Shown piece after piece: positions 44,504-54,071 of a DNA stretch of 64,000 bases. The number at the start of each line of letters is the position of its first letter. Position 1 is the stretch's first letter. The notes below the pieces were generated by a model that saw only the letters and a program-made list of their open reading frames with translations, was not told the DNA's origin and did no database searches. A program made the translations under genes and the position numbers. Source of the DNA: Ilyomonas sp964249755 (GTDB taxonomy: Bacteria > Bacteroidota > Bacteroidia > Chitinophagales > Chitinophagaceae); contig CAXUDB010000001.1 in assembly GCA_964249755.1 (NCBI GenBank), forward strand, positions 1,860,001 to 1,924,000. The letters run 5' to 3'.

Positions 44504-46606
44504 TTATACCGTTTCTTTTTCCTGCACCACAACAAGGTCTGTTAACTCAACATTCATTGGCAGCAATCCAATCTGCACAATGGCGCGCTTGCCGCGTATC
44601 TCCTTTACCTCGCCTACCTGATGGTTCTTCCTCATCTTTACTTTGCTGCCTTCTTTTATTTCGTCGGCTGTTTCTTTGTATTTCTTGTCAGCTTTCTTTG
44701 CCAGCTTATTGTTAGTGGTTTGTTCGTTCGTCTTAAAAAGAAGATTTTGTATCTGCTTATAAATCTCTTCTTTGTTTTCAGCCTTTCGCCATTCGAGAAC
44801 AATCTGTTTTAACTTTCGTTCCGTCTCCTTCATGTTGGCAATTCGCTCTTCGGTAATGCGGTTTTGCTGCTTTAGAATTTCTACCTGCTGCCGATGCCGT
44901 TCTTTATCCAGCACAGTTTCCATCTCTTTCTGCAGGCGTGTATTTTCCTTCAATAAATGGTTCAGCTCTTTCTTCTCTTTATCTATATGCTGAAGGTCTT
45001 GTTCAGTCCGGTTGAGTAGTTTATCCAAACGGAAATGATCTTCATCCACCAGTTTTCGCGCGCGGTTAATCAGATGCTGAGGCAAGCCGATTCGCTCCGC
45101 AATGGAGAAAGTATAGCTGCTTCCGGGCTTGCCCACGATGAGTTTATATAGCGGCTTCAAATTCACTTCATCAAATGCCATTGCGCCGTTAAAAATTCCT
45201 TGTGTATGATTTGCCATCACCTTTAAGTTCAGATAATGCGTGGTAACGATGCCAACAGAATGTCTTCTTGCCAATTCTTCCAGAATTACTTCGGCAAATG
45301 CACCGCCTAAGTTAGGATCACTGCCACTGCCCAATTCATCTATAAAGAAGAGCGTTTTGCCATTTGCATTTTCAATGAAATGCTTCATGTGCAAAAGATG
45401 AGAGGAGTAAGTGCTTAGCTCAAACTCAAGATTTTGCGTATCGCCGATATGAATAAACAGTTGCTTAAAAATACCCATCTGCGAAGCCGGATGAACAGGA
45501 ATCAAAAGCCCGCTTTGCAGCATCATTTGGTTGATGCCGATAGTCTTCATCGTTACTGTTTTACCACCAGCGTTGGGTCCGCTTATGATAAGAATCCGCT
45601 GCTTATCATCCAGTGTTATATTGACGGGAATTGTAGTCTTTCCGGCTTTGCGGTTATATAAATATAGTAAAGGATGATACGCATCTTTTAAATCAATGAT
45701 GGCTTTATCCATTACGTTGGGATAATTACCATTCACCTCGATGGCAAAGCGGGCTTTCGCGCGGATGAAGTCAAACTCACCAATCACTTCGAGATAAGTT
45801 TGCAGCAGAGCTGAATAGGGTGACAAACGTTGTGTGAGTTCGCGAAGAATACGTACCACTTCTTTGCGTTCATCATTCTCCAGCGAGAACACTTCGTTGT
45901 TCAATTCTATTGTTTCTTCCGGTTCAATAAAAGCCGTTTTGCGACTGTCGCTTTCGCCATGCAAAATGCCTTTTACCTGTCGCTTATATTCGCTGAACAC
46001 AGCCACCACGCGACGCCCATTGCTAAAGCTTTCATCAATATCAGCCGTATATCCGCTCTTGGCAAGCTTGGCAACTACGCGCTCAAACATGCGTCGTTGC
46101 TCGTTGCGTTTTTTATACAAATTCATGCGGATTCTGTGCAGAGCGTCCGAAGCATTGTCTTTTACATTACCACCTTCATCCAGCACTTCATCTATTTGTT
46201 TGATAATCGCTTTTTCATAGTGCTTGTCTTCAATCACTTTGTGCAAAGCCGGGTAAGCCGAACGCCGGTCGGCATCAAACCAACGGAAAATACTTTCCGT
46301 ATTTTCGGCGAGTTTCCTTACCTGTAGAAACTGTTCTCCCGCAAGCAAGCTGCCTTGAATACCTAAGAGTTTTATATCACGTTGGATATTGAGTGTAAAA
46401 TCAATCGGGAAGTACTGGCTTTGCATCGCCAGCAGCTTGAATTCGTGGCTTTGCTGCAGCTCCAGATCAATGTATGATTTCTGCGTGTGAATGCGCAGCG
46501 CCTCTGCTTTATCATGCGCGTATTCAGTGCTGCAATGTGCGGCCAGCAATGATTTTATCTTATCAAATTCTAATTGTGTAACAGCCGATTCAGGATATAG
46601 TTTCAT
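44504..46606 (-). CDS. mutS2: MutS2-family ATPase lacking the Smr domain
   Basis: 700 residues. MutS core with lever/clamp helices (about 1-300), ATPase domain with ISGPNAGGKTVTMKT (Walker A), FFIDELGSGSDPNLGGAFAE (Walker B and signature) and GIVTTHY, then a long coiled coil (about 510-610) and a small KOW-like end (KVKMRKNHQVGEV). MutS2 of Bacillus carries a C-terminal Smr nuclease of about 80 residues after the KOW part; here the protein stops first, and only about 120 bases separate it from the next gene. It may act on ribosomes or recombination intermediates without cutting. Confidence 0.88.
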   Translation of the reverse strand: MKLYPESAVTQLEFDKIKSLLAAHCSTEYAHDKAEALRIHTQKSYIDLELQQSHEFKLLAMQSQYFPIDFTLNIQRDIKLLGIQGSLLAGEQFLQVRKLAENTESIFRWFDADRRSAYPALHKVIEDKHYEKAIIKQIDEVLDEGGNVKDNASDALHRIRMNLYKKRNEQRRMFERVVAKLAKSGYTADIDESFSNGRRVVAVFSEYKRQVKGILHGESDSRKTAFIEPEETIELNNEVFSLENDERKEVVRILRELTQRLSPYSALLQTYLEVIGEFDFIRAKARFAIEVNGNYPNVMDKAIIDLKDAYHPLLYLYNRKAGKTTIPVNITLDDKQRILIISGPNAGGKTVTMKTIGINQMMLQSGLLIPVHPASQMGIFKQLFIHIGDTQNLEFELSTYSSHLLHMKHFIENANGKTLFFIDELGSGSDPNLGGAFAEVILEELARRHSVGIVTTHYLNLKVMANHTQGIFNGAMAFDEVNLKPLYKLIVGKPGSSYTFSIAERIGLPQHLINRARKLVDEDHFRLDKLLNRTEQDLQHIDKEKKELNHLLKENTRLQKEMETVLDKERHRQQVEILKQQNRITEERIANMKETERKLKQIVLEWRKAENKEEIYKQIQNLLFKTNEQTTNNKLAKKADKKYKETADEIKEGSKVKMRKNHQVGEVKEIRGKRAIVQIGLLPMNVELTDLVVVQEKETV

Positions 46607-47091
46607 TCAAAAAGATAACGATGTACGATAGTAAAATTAAGCTTACAAATTTCGTGAAATATTTCGGGAAAAGGAAAGAAGAAGGCACAGTCAGTAGTAA
46701 AGGGGAAGCTAAAATAAACTCCTTTTTTTAAGCAATATTTAATCGGTAGTGAAAGGAAGACCTGCTAGTTTTGCATTATAAAATCCAAATATCATGAAGC
46801 AGCTTACACAAGCGGGCTGGTTGCGTACCTTAATCATTACTTGTCTTGCCAGCACCACCTCTTCCTCATTCAGTAAATCGTCAGAACAATTTCACAAAAG
46901 CCTTGAATATTTTCTTTCAGGAAGATTTACTACTGTAGATCTGAATTAATTTTTCTTTGCCACAAAGGCACGAAAAGAAATTACTTGCGTTTGTTATTAA
47001 TTACTGACCCTTATTTACTCGGAGAGAAGTAAAATTTCAAGACAATTTATGTCTTAGCGCTTCTGTCTGCCGACAGCAAGTTCGTGGCTAA
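46607..47091. other. 485-base gap with repeat fragment and small ORF
   Basis: Between two minus-strand genes. It holds a 51-codon plus-strand ORF with an upstream -7 box. At about 46957-46980 there is a CTTTGCCACAAAGGCACGAAAAG-like fragment broken into CTTTGCCACAAAGGCACG and following A-rich bases, resembling a short intergenic repeat that I associate with Bacteroidota. The last 100 bases contain nothing clear. Confidence 0.4.
46794..46949 (+). CDS. Possible small secreted protein (51 aa)
   Basis: ATG 46794 to TAA 46947-46949. The N-terminus MKQLTQAGWLRTLIITCLAS looks like a signal peptide, followed by a Ser/Thr-rich piece and KSLEYFLSGRFTTVD. An exact -7 box TAGTTTTG lies at 46766-46773, which would give a leader of about 15 bases. 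No -33 match. No family recognised; it may be the remnant of a longer gene. Confidence 0.35.
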   Translation: MKQLTQAGWLRTLIITCLASTTSSSFSKSSEQFHKSLEYFLSGRFTTVDLN

Positions 47092-49017
47092 TTATTTAAA
47101 GATGACCGTGCCGAAGTTTCGTGTAAGTTGTTCCTGCACGGCTTTTAATTCTTTATGAATGCGGATGAGTTGTATTTGTTCGTCTAACGATTTGCTCTTT
47201 TCCATATCGTTCTGGTTTTGCTCAAACATGCGTTTCAGTTTGCGCAGCTTAAAGTAGTGCAGGCTTTTAAAAACATCATCATGACTGGTATCTACATTCA
47301 CGATAATTTTATTGTCCGAAAACTCGTCCCAGCGGTTGCTTAGTTCAAAAGGGAACATCGTGATGGCAACCATCAGGTCTCTTATCCCGGCATCTTCGTC
47401 GTACAATAAAGTTTTTACTGTAGGCTCAAGTCCTTGTTCATATTGCGTTTGGTACAATTCATACAGCCGGTTATGCTCCGGATTTTCAAACTCATAACCT
47501 TCCAGTTCATCAAAAATAAACTGCGCCATCGTGCGGTTTTCATCCCAGGCGTTCAAACCATATTCCAGCAGCACACGAAGCACGCTGCGCTCCTGCGGGT
47601 CATCGCCATGAACAATCAGTTCGATGTTATCCTGCACCAGTGCTGCCGGCAGGGCAGAAGGCTCAACATTTTCAAATGGCAAGCGCTTTTCTTCTTTGCT
47701 TACCCGATCGCGTTTGTATTTGTTTACTAAGGTGGTTAAACCTGTTTCATCAATGTGCAGCAGGTTAGAACATTGGCGAACGTATTCCTGCAGCTTTGTA
47801 AAGTCTTCCGCTTTGTCAATTTTGCTCAGCGTTTCAGCAATGCTGTTTACCAAATCGTTCTTCTTGCTAATGTCGGTTCCGGCATCGCGCAACATCACTT
47901 CGAGCTGAAAAAGAATAAAGTCTTTTTTATTGTTCGCTATGAAGTCAACAAAAGCCTCTTTTCCTAATTTTCTTACATAACTGTCAGGATCTTCATTGTC
48001 AGGAATCAGCACCAGCTTTACATTCAGACTTTCTTCCAAAGCCATGTCTAAGCCGCGCAAAGCTGCTTTCACACCAGCCGCATCGCCGTCATAAATGATT
48101 GTAAGGTTCTTGGTGAATTTCTTTATTAAGCGAAGCTGTTCTGTAGTAAGCGATGTGCCACCGCTTGCCACCACATTTTCCACGCCTGCCTGGTGAAGAC
48201 TGATGACATCAGTATAACCTTCTACCAGCAAGCATTCATTTTGTTTGTCTATAGCGGTGCGTGCGAAATAAGAACCATAAAGAATGCGGCTCTTTACATA
48301 CAATTCATTTTCCGGCGTGTTGATGTACTTCGGCACTTTGTCTGCCTTTCCAATCACACGTGCGCCAAAGCCAATGACTTTGCCGGAGTTGTTGTGTATT
48401 GGGAAGATGATTCGGTTGCGGTAGTTGTCGGCTAACTTTTCATCCCGGTTTACGACCAATCCTGTTTTTACCAACAACTCAGGATTGTATTGCTGTTCCA
48501 ACGCGGCTTTGGCAAAAGCGTCTCGGGTAGAAGGGTTATAACCCAATCCGAACTTTTTAATGACTTCTTTGGTAAAGCCACGTTGTTGCTGCAAATAACT
48601 CATTGCAACTGCCTGCCCTTCTTCGCCTTCCACTAATTGCTCTGCAAAGAACTTTTGCGCAAATGCATTGATGATAAATAAGCTATCGGCTACCTGCAAT
48701 TGCTGGCGCTTCTCATCGCTGACTTCCGTTTCTTCTACCTCAATATTGTAGCGCGCTGCCAGCCACTTCAACGCTTCTACATAACTGTACTTCTCATGCT
48801 CCATCAGGAATGTGATGGTATTGCCGCTCTTACCGCAACCAAAACATTTATAAATTTCTTTCGCCGGCGAAACCGTAAAAGAGGGCGTTTTCTCACCATG
48901 AAAAGGGCACAAGCCGAGGTAGTTGGCGCCGCGTTTTTTCAGTTTGATAAATTCGCCAACAACATCAATGATGTCAATGCGATTGGTAATTTGTTGTATG
49001 GTTTGCGGCGTAATCAT
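47092..49017 (-). CDS. dnaG: DNA primase
   Basis: 641 residues. The N-terminal zinc ribbon has Cys37, His40, Cys58 and Cys61 (CPFHGEKTPSF ... KCFGCG). The catalytic TOPRIM domain has LVEGYTDVISLHQAG with the Glu, and TIIYDGDAAGVKAA with the DxD-type metal ligands. The C-terminal helicase-binding part is poorly conserved (about 430-641). It makes RNA primers for replication. Monocistronic here; rpsU/rpoD are not adjacent. Confidence 0.95.
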   Translation of the reverse strand: MITPQTIQQITNRIDIIDVVGEFIKLKKRGANYLGLCPFHGEKTPSFTVSPAKEIYKCFGCGKSGNTITFLMEHEKYSYVEALKWLAARYNIEVEETEVSDEKRQQLQVADSLFIINAFAQKFFAEQLVEGEEGQAVAMSYLQQQRGFTKEVIKKFGLGYNPSTRDAFAKAALEQQYNPELLVKTGLVVNRDEKLADNYRNRIIFPIHNNSGKVIGFGARVIGKADKVPKYINTPENELYVKSRILYGSYFARTAIDKQNECLLVEGYTDVISLHQAGVENVVASGGTSLTTEQLRLIKKFTKNLTIIYDGDAAGVKAALRGLDMALEESLNVKLVLIPDNEDPDSYVRKLGKEAFVDFIANNKKDFILFQLEVMLRDAGTDISKKNDLVNSIAETLSKIDKAEDFTKLQEYVRQCSNLLHIDETGLTTLVNKYKRDRVSKEEKRLPFENVEPSALPAALVQDNIELIVHGDDPQERSVLRVLLEYGLNAWDENRTMAQFIFDELEGYEFENPEHNRLYELYQTQYEQGLEPTVKTLLYDEDAGIRDLMVAITMFPFELSNRWDEFSDNKIIVNVDTSHDDVFKSLHYFKLRKLKRMFEQNQNDMEKSKSLDEQIQLIRIHKELKAVQEQLTRNFGTVIFK

Positions 49018-49177
49018 GTATGGTAGCTAAAGGTAGTGGAAATGGATGATGTCATTCGATATGTGGTATCCGATGTCAGATGTACGATGTGGCTTTGACC
49101 CTGTAAATTAGAAAATTTTTTGGGTACGTGATCCTATTTATGCTTGTGCCTCTTTCAGACGATGAAAGAGGGAATGT

Positions 49178-50386
49178 TTACGGCTTTTTCAGTTGTGTTA
49201 CCGATACCGTTATGCCTTTGTTTTTTCTGATGAAATACAGGTTTTTATTCTCCAGGTAATCGGGCACAAGCGATGCCGTGTTTAAGACCGAAGGCTGTAT
49301 AAAAAAATCATTACTGAAACGATAGGTTGTGTCGGAAACATGACCAGTAAATTCCACCCCGTAGTCATTGACAAGATGCGTATAATGATACATCGCTTCA
49401 AAACCTTTGTAGACCATATCGCTGGGGCGGGCAAAAAATTTGGCGCGGTAAGCTGTAGTTATTCTTTGTATGGTGCTGCTGGTATCGGCATAGTTGAAAG
49501 CTGTTGAGTAAACAATATCAATATTGCTATAGTTATTCCGATACAGTTTTTTCATGCCGTCCCAATTAGGCATTCCGATAAGTGTGGTTTTGTACGATGG
49601 GTTATCGCCCAGCACTTTCACAAGAGATAGCGCAAGGTCGTTGTTGAGCGAACCGCACACAATTACATTTTGCTTATTGCTATCGAGATAAGGGCTTACA
49701 TTGTCCCAATCTACCTCATTGTTCAGCTCAAGTATTTTGTAGGGAAAATGATTTTTTACTAATGAATCATTGGCTTTAAAATCGCTGGCAATCCGGTTTT
49801 CAAGCGTTGTGTTTTTTGTAATGAACAACACTTTATTTGCGGGATATTTTTGCTGAACAAAACGGTAGATACCATTTACATGCGTTTTTAAAGTAGAGTT
49901 CAGCAACACGAAATAGGGATTTGCACTCAGCCCCGCATCGTTGGGATAAGTGACCGAAACAACCGGAATGTTATTAGAAAAAGAAAAGTCGGAAACCGCT
50001 TTCTGCTCCGGGCTTCCGGTAAGCGATGCCAGGATCAGCGAGAAGTTAAGCGCTTTCATACTCTGCAGGATGGAAGCCATATCAGTGTTCTTTTTTTTCG
50101 TGTCATAAATCCATACTTCGGCATTCAGATTTTCTTTGTTGAGAGAGTCAACTGCCAGCATCACACCATTATAAAAATCAAGCCCCGTAAGTAAGTACTG
50201 CGGCATATTGTTGTTGCCAAGGTTGTAGGTATAATCGGTAAACGCAGAGTCAAGATAAAGCGGGCAAAGCACCGCTATTTTTGTTTTTTTAGGCATTTGC
50301 AATGGCTGCGCAAAAGAACCGGATGTGTAAAGCAGAAAAAACACCAGAATAAATGTTGCTGATGGCTTGCAAAAATTTTTTATCAT
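49178..50386 (-). CDS. Periplasmic-binding-fold type 1 protein (ABC substrate-binding-like)
   Basis: 402 residues from ATG 50386; the longer frame to 50455 overlaps guaA and is rejected. Signal peptide ends SGSFAQ. The rest is a two-lobe type 1 periplasmic binding fold: KIAVLCPLYLDS, GLDFYNGVMLAVDSLN, SLILASLTGSPEQKAVSDFS, IPVVSVTYPND and VIVCGSLNNDLAL, similar to LivK-like receptors. In related Bacteroidota proteins, a LysM domain often precedes this fold; none is present here. It lies 25 bases downstream of guaA on the same strand, so both are probably co-transcribed. No transporter genes nearby; ligand unknown. Confidence 0.7.
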   Translation of the reverse strand: MIKNFCKPSATFILVFFLLYTSGSFAQPLQMPKKTKIAVLCPLYLDSAFTDYTYNLGNNNMPQYLLTGLDFYNGVMLAVDSLNKENLNAEVWIYDTKKKNTDMASILQSMKALNFSLILASLTGSPEQKAVSDFSFSNNIPVVSVTYPNDAGLSANPYFVLLNSTLKTHVNGIYRFVQQKYPANKVLFITKNTTLENRIASDFKANDSLVKNHFPYKILELNNEVDWDNVSPYLDSNKQNVIVCGSLNNDLALSLVKVLGDNPSYKTTLIGMPNWDGMKKLYRNNYSNIDIVYSTAFNYADTSSTIQRITTAYRAKFFARPSDMVYKGFEAMYHYTHLVNDYGVEFTGHVSDTTYRFSNDFFIQPSVLNTASLVPDYLENKNLYFIRKNKGITVSVTQLKKP

Positions 50387-50411
50387 GTTCTGTTTACAGG
50401 ATTTGAATTGA

Positions 50412-51947
50412 CTATTCCCACTCAATGGTCGCCGGCGGCTTACTGCTGATGTCATACACCACGCGGTTGATACCTCTTACATTATTGATAATCTCATTTG
50501 ACACATGTGCCAGGAACTCGTATGGAAGATGTGCCCAGTCAGCCGTCATACCATCCACTGATGAAACAGCCCGCAAGGCAACAGTATGCTCATACGTTCT
50601 TTCATCGCCCATTACGCCCACGCTTTTGATAGGTAGTAAAATAGTGCCTGCCTGCCATACTTTATCATACAAATCGTGCGACTTTAAGGCTTTGATATAA
50701 ATGTCGTCCGCCTCCTGCAACAGTTTCACGCGGTCTTCGGTAATCTCACCCAAAATACGGATGGCTAAACCCGGACCGGGAAACGGATGCCGTTGAACCA
50801 TGTCGTTCGGAATACCGAGTTCAAGCCCCACTTTCCTGACTTCATCTTTAAAAAGAGACCGCAATGGTTCTACTAAGTTTAAGTGCATTTTTTCAGGTAA
50901 CCCGCCTACATTATGATGCGACTTAATGGTAACGGAAGGTCCATGAACACTTACGCTTTCAATCACATCCGGATAAATAGTGCCCTGACCGAGAAAGCGC
51001 GCTTCCGGCACTTTCGCCGCTTCTTCCTGAAACACATCAATGAACAATCTGCCGATGGTTTTACGTTTTAATTCAGGATCGGTTTTGCCCCTCAGTTCGT
51101 TATAGAACAATTGCCTTGCATTGATGCCGGTTACGTTCAAACCAATGGTTTCGTAAGTAGCCAGCACCTGTTCAAACTCATCTTTGCGAAGCACACCGTT
51201 GTCAACAAAAATACCATGCAGCCGGTCGCCGATGGCACGGCTGATGAGGGTTGCCGCCACCGTGCTGTCAACCCCGCCACTCAGCGCCATGATAACATGA
51301 GCATCACCAATTTGTTCCTGCAACTGCGCAATGGTTTCATGCACAAACGAAGCCGGCGTCCAATTTTGCGAGCAATGGCAAACATTCACCAGAAAGTTTT
51401 TCAGTATTTTTTTTCCTTCGGTAGAATGGTACACTTCCGGGTGAAACTGCAATCCAAATACGGGGCTTGTATCGTGCGTCTGGTAGCGAAAGGCAGCCAC
51501 AGGAATATTATCTGTTGTGCCCGTGATTTCAAAGCCTTCCGGGAGTTGGCTGATTGAATCGCTGTGGCTCATCCATACCTGACTCATATCATCTACACCA
51601 AGCATCAGCTCGTCTTCCCGGCGAATGTGAAGTTTGGCGCGGCCGTATTCTCTTTTATTCGATTTATTGACTGCGCCACCATAAAGCTTGGCAGTAAGCT
51701 GCGCACCATAGCACAAGCCCAGCACCGGCAGGTCTTTAGTAATGGCAGCAATATCTACCACCGGCGCATGGGTATCATTCACGCTAAACGGAGAACCGCT
51801 GAGAATGATGCCTTTTAAAGACGGATCAACGCTGAATGGTTTGAGATAAGGAATGATTTCGCAGTACACATTAGCCTCGCGCACAGCACGGGCAATGAGC
51901 TGTGTGTACTGACTGCCAAAATCGAGGATCAGAATCTTTTCTGTCAT
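50412..51947 (-). CDS. guaA: GMP synthase (glutamine-hydrolysing)
   Basis: 511 residues from ATG 51947 (MTEKILILDFGSQYTQLIARAVRE), the standard start; a longer frame to 52022 is rejected. Glutamine amidotransferase domain with Cys79 in LGLCYGAQ and FHPEVYHS; ATP-pyrophosphatase domain with the PP-loop ALSGGVDSTVAATL; dimerisation domain at the end with PFPGPGLAIRILGE. It converts XMP to GMP in purine synthesis. A promoter-like pair lies directly upstream. No purine riboswitch is seen; the leader would be a few bases only. Confidence 0.96.
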   Translation of the reverse strand: MTEKILILDFGSQYTQLIARAVREANVYCEIIPYLKPFSVDPSLKGIILSGSPFSVNDTHAPVVDIAAITKDLPVLGLCYGAQLTAKLYGGAVNKSNKREYGRAKLHIRREDELMLGVDDMSQVWMSHSDSISQLPEGFEITGTTDNIPVAAFRYQTHDTSPVFGLQFHPEVYHSTEGKKILKNFLVNVCHCSQNWTPASFVHETIAQLQEQIGDAHVIMALSGGVDSTVAATLISRAIGDRLHGIFVDNGVLRKDEFEQVLATYETIGLNVTGINARQLFYNELRGKTDPELKRKTIGRLFIDVFQEEAAKVPEARFLGQGTIYPDVIESVSVHGPSVTIKSHHNVGGLPEKMHLNLVEPLRSLFKDEVRKVGLELGIPNDMVQRHPFPGPGLAIRILGEITEDRVKLLQEADDIYIKALKSHDLYDKVWQAGTILLPIKSVGVMGDERTYEHTVALRAVSSVDGMTADWAHLPYEFLAHVSNEIINNVRGINRVVYDISSKPPATIEWE

Positions 51948-51953
51948 TTGCTG

Positions 51954-51985
51954 CGAAGGTAGAAGGTATCGGGTAAGGAACAAGA
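51954..51985 (-). promoter_or_regulatory. Probable guaA promoter
   Basis: On the minus strand: TCTTG (51985-51981), 19 bases, then TACCTTCG (51961-51954), one mismatch from TAnnTTTG. The box ends 6 bases before the ATG, implying an extremely short leader. Confidence 0.45.
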
Positions 51986-52180
51986 ATTCGGGAGATAAAG
52001 GAATTAAAGATTCAAAGGGCAAGGATTCATGTTGGAAAGTTCAATTCGTAACTAAGATAATACGAATAGAGGCGAAGATCGATAGGCTGCTTTCCTGATT
52101 GTTGAATCTTGTGTCTTACGCTTGTTTCTTCAAACATAAACCTTAACGCTTCTTTACACGAAAACCCTTCTCCTAAAAAT

Positions 52181-52188
52181 TACATTTG
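52181..52188 (+). promoter_or_regulatory. -7 box abutting the start of the exported protein gene
   Basis: TACATTTG fits TAnnTTTG and ends 7 bases before ATG 52196, suggesting a leader of only about 2-4 bases. The -33 region is not clear. Confidence 0.4.
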
Positions 52189-52195
52189 CTATTGT

Positions 52196-53203
52196 ATGAA
52201 ACGTGTTGTTTTTGTAACTCTCGGCTGCTTGTTCATGTTTACTTTGCATGCACAATCTTTAACCGGCGTATGGCGTGGTTATTTTTATTCCGGCCTGGGT
52301 ATGTTTCGTCAGCAATACAAATTCGAGGTGCAGTTTAACCAGTTAAAGAATAAAGCCCTGAAAGGCGTAACCTACTCTTATAATACCACTGCTTTTTATG
52401 GTAAAGCCGGGTTGAGAGGCATCTTTCAGAATGCCGCCAACTCGGTTATTATGAAAGAAGATACATTACTGGAAGTACGTGGCAGCGGCGGGCAAACCTG
52501 CCTGATGACCTGCTACCTGGATTATAATAAAGAAGGAAAAACAGAAACATTGCAGGGTAATTTTACCAGCGTGGTTTATGGCAGTGGCGCCGATTGCGGC
52601 AGCGGCACCGTATACCTGGAACGTGTAGAAAATTCCGACTTCACCAAAGAGGACTTTTTGCTAAAAAAGCCGGCTGCGCCACCAACGGTTAATAAACCGA
52701 AAACAACGCCTCCGCCAATAGTAAGAACAACGCCGCAGCATAGAGATAGCCTTGCCAAATCACCTAATAGGCAGGATGTTGTTTTGCCTCCGGTTTCAGA
52801 TACTGTCGTAAAAAAACTAAAGCCTTCCCTGCCGGTTCCGCCTGCGTTAACAGAACGGAAAAATAATCTGGTTCGCACCATTACAACCAACTCGCCCGAC
52901 ATAAAAATTGACTTGTATGATAACGGTGAGATTGATGGAGATACCATCACGGTTTATCACAACAACAAACTGGTAGCTTATAAAAAACGATTGAGTGCAG
53001 CCGCCATTACTCTGCGCATCACCGCTTCACGGCAGGAGGCGCAACATGAGTTTGTGATGTATGCAGATAACTTGGGTAAAATTCCGCCCAATACGGCTTT
53101 GATGGTAATTACCACGGGTGGCAAACGGTACGAACTTTTTATTACCTCTACCAAAGAAAAAAATGCCAAGGTAATTGTTGACTATAACCCCGATGTTCAG
53201 TAA
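52196..53203 (+). CDS. Exported protein of unknown function with proline-rich linker
   Basis: 335 residues from ATG 52196; an ATG at 52109 is rejected since it puts 29 residues before the signal. Signal peptide MKRVVFVTLGCLFMFTLHAQ. An N-terminal domain about 22-150 is beta-rich (LTGVWRGYFYSGLG, YKFEVQFNQL, LQGNFTSVVYGSGADCGSG), then a Pro/Lys-rich linker (160-230), then a C-terminal beta domain about 245-335 (KIDLYDNGEIDGDTITVYHNNKLV) resembling a periplasmic adhesion fold. I do not recognise the family. Confidence 0.7.
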   Translation: MKRVVFVTLGCLFMFTLHAQSLTGVWRGYFYSGLGMFRQQYKFEVQFNQLKNKALKGVTYSYNTTAFYGKAGLRGIFQNAANSVIMKEDTLLEVRGSGGQTCLMTCYLDYNKEGKTETLQGNFTSVVYGSGADCGSGTVYLERVENSDFTKEDFLLKKPAAPPTVNKPKTTPPPIVRTTPQHRDSLAKSPNRQDVVLPPVSDTVVKKLKPSLPVPPALTERKNNLVRTITTNSPDIKIDLYDNGEIDGDTITVYHNNKLVAYKKRLSAAAITLRITASRQEAQHEFVMYADNLGKIPPNTALMVITTGGKRYELFITSTKEKNAKVIVDYNPDVQ

Positions 53204-53213
53204 GTATGGCATG

Positions 53214-53921
53214 TTAATGTTGCCTGATACCAAACTGTAACGTGGTGTCGTTGCCAGATTTGAAGTTCCCGTCCAGCAACAAAGTATAATAGCCTGCTGC
53301 TGTAAGATTTCTGCCAATGAATTTTGCCAGTGTGTCATTTGTGGTGCTGTTACTCTTGAGTATGTAAAAATTGTAAGTACCTCTTTTAAAAGCAGTAAAC
53401 GTGTTAATGGCGCTTGTAGGCGGCAGGCTATCATACGAACGGTTTTTCCAAATGGTTGTATGATTAGTACTGTCAGAGTAAGAATAAATATCTACCGCAG
53501 GCGCATCAGGCGAAAAATTGAAGAAGCGGAGATAGACAGAATCTCCGGGGTTGGCAAGATTATCCCGAACTAATAAAGATCTCAATGATGTTCTATTGGA
53601 GTCTATAAGAAATAAAGAATAGTAGTTGCCTGCGGTTATACTGAACGTAGCTTCATACGCTGGATTTAAAGTAGCTGTCTGCACGCGCAAACGGGTTTCT
53701 CCGGCGGCAACCTGGTTATAAAGCGTATAACTTCCAAAGGGTACACTGGTGGCTATGTTGGCATCATTTACAAAAAGATTCATTGCAGAAGTAGCAGGTG
53801 ATAAAGCATAGATACTTACCAATGCGGAGGGTTGCGTATTGCCATCGGAAGAGTTTAACGAACAACCGGACAACAAAAAAACGCCGCCGCAAAAAAGAAA
53901 GCTGAAAAACCTTTTCATCAT
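53214..53921 (-). CDS. DUF4397 lipoprotein
   Basis: 235 residues from ATG 53921 (a second ATG follows at 53918). Lipobox LLSGC, lipidated Cys at about 20. The domain starts VSIYALSPATSAMNLFVNDANI and repeats beta-strand motifs (RFFNFSPDAPAVDIYSYS), typical of DUF4397, a Bacteroidota envelope family of unknown function. It is convergent with the preceding exported protein, with only 10 bases between stops. Confidence 0.8.
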   Translation of the reverse strand: MMKRFFSFLFCGGVFLLSGCSLNSSDGNTQPSALVSIYALSPATSAMNLFVNDANIATSVPFGSYTLYNQVAAGETRLRVQTATLNPAYEATFSITAGNYYSLFLIDSNRTSLRSLLVRDNLANPGDSVYLRFFNFSPDAPAVDIYSYSDSTNHTTIWKNRSYDSLPPTSAINTFTAFKRGTYNFYILKSNSTTNDTLAKFIGRNLTAAGYYTLLLDGNFKSGNDTTLQFGIRQH

Positions 53922-54071
53922 AATATTATGTTTGTATAAAGTTGAAGGTTGTTGCCGAGCGAATGATATTAACTCTTGTTCTATTTTTCTTTGTTTGAAT
54001 TCCTTTGCAACAACTGAACAGAAGAGGATGTCCGGCAATAAAACGTTGCCTGTCTGTAAATATTATCCATT

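Noticed and set aside
45830..46327. 165-codon plus-strand frame opposite mutS2
   Set aside because: Fully contained in the conserved MutS2 core; composition is that of a shadow frame.
49141..49170. Terminator CCTCTTTC/GAAAGAGG downstream of the guaA operon
   Set aside because: The 8-bp stem has no T tract in the direction needed (minus strand), so it was not listed as a terminator.
51948..52195. Purine riboswitch upstream of guaA or the divergent gene
   Set aside because: No conserved three-way junction motifs; predicted leaders are only a few bases.
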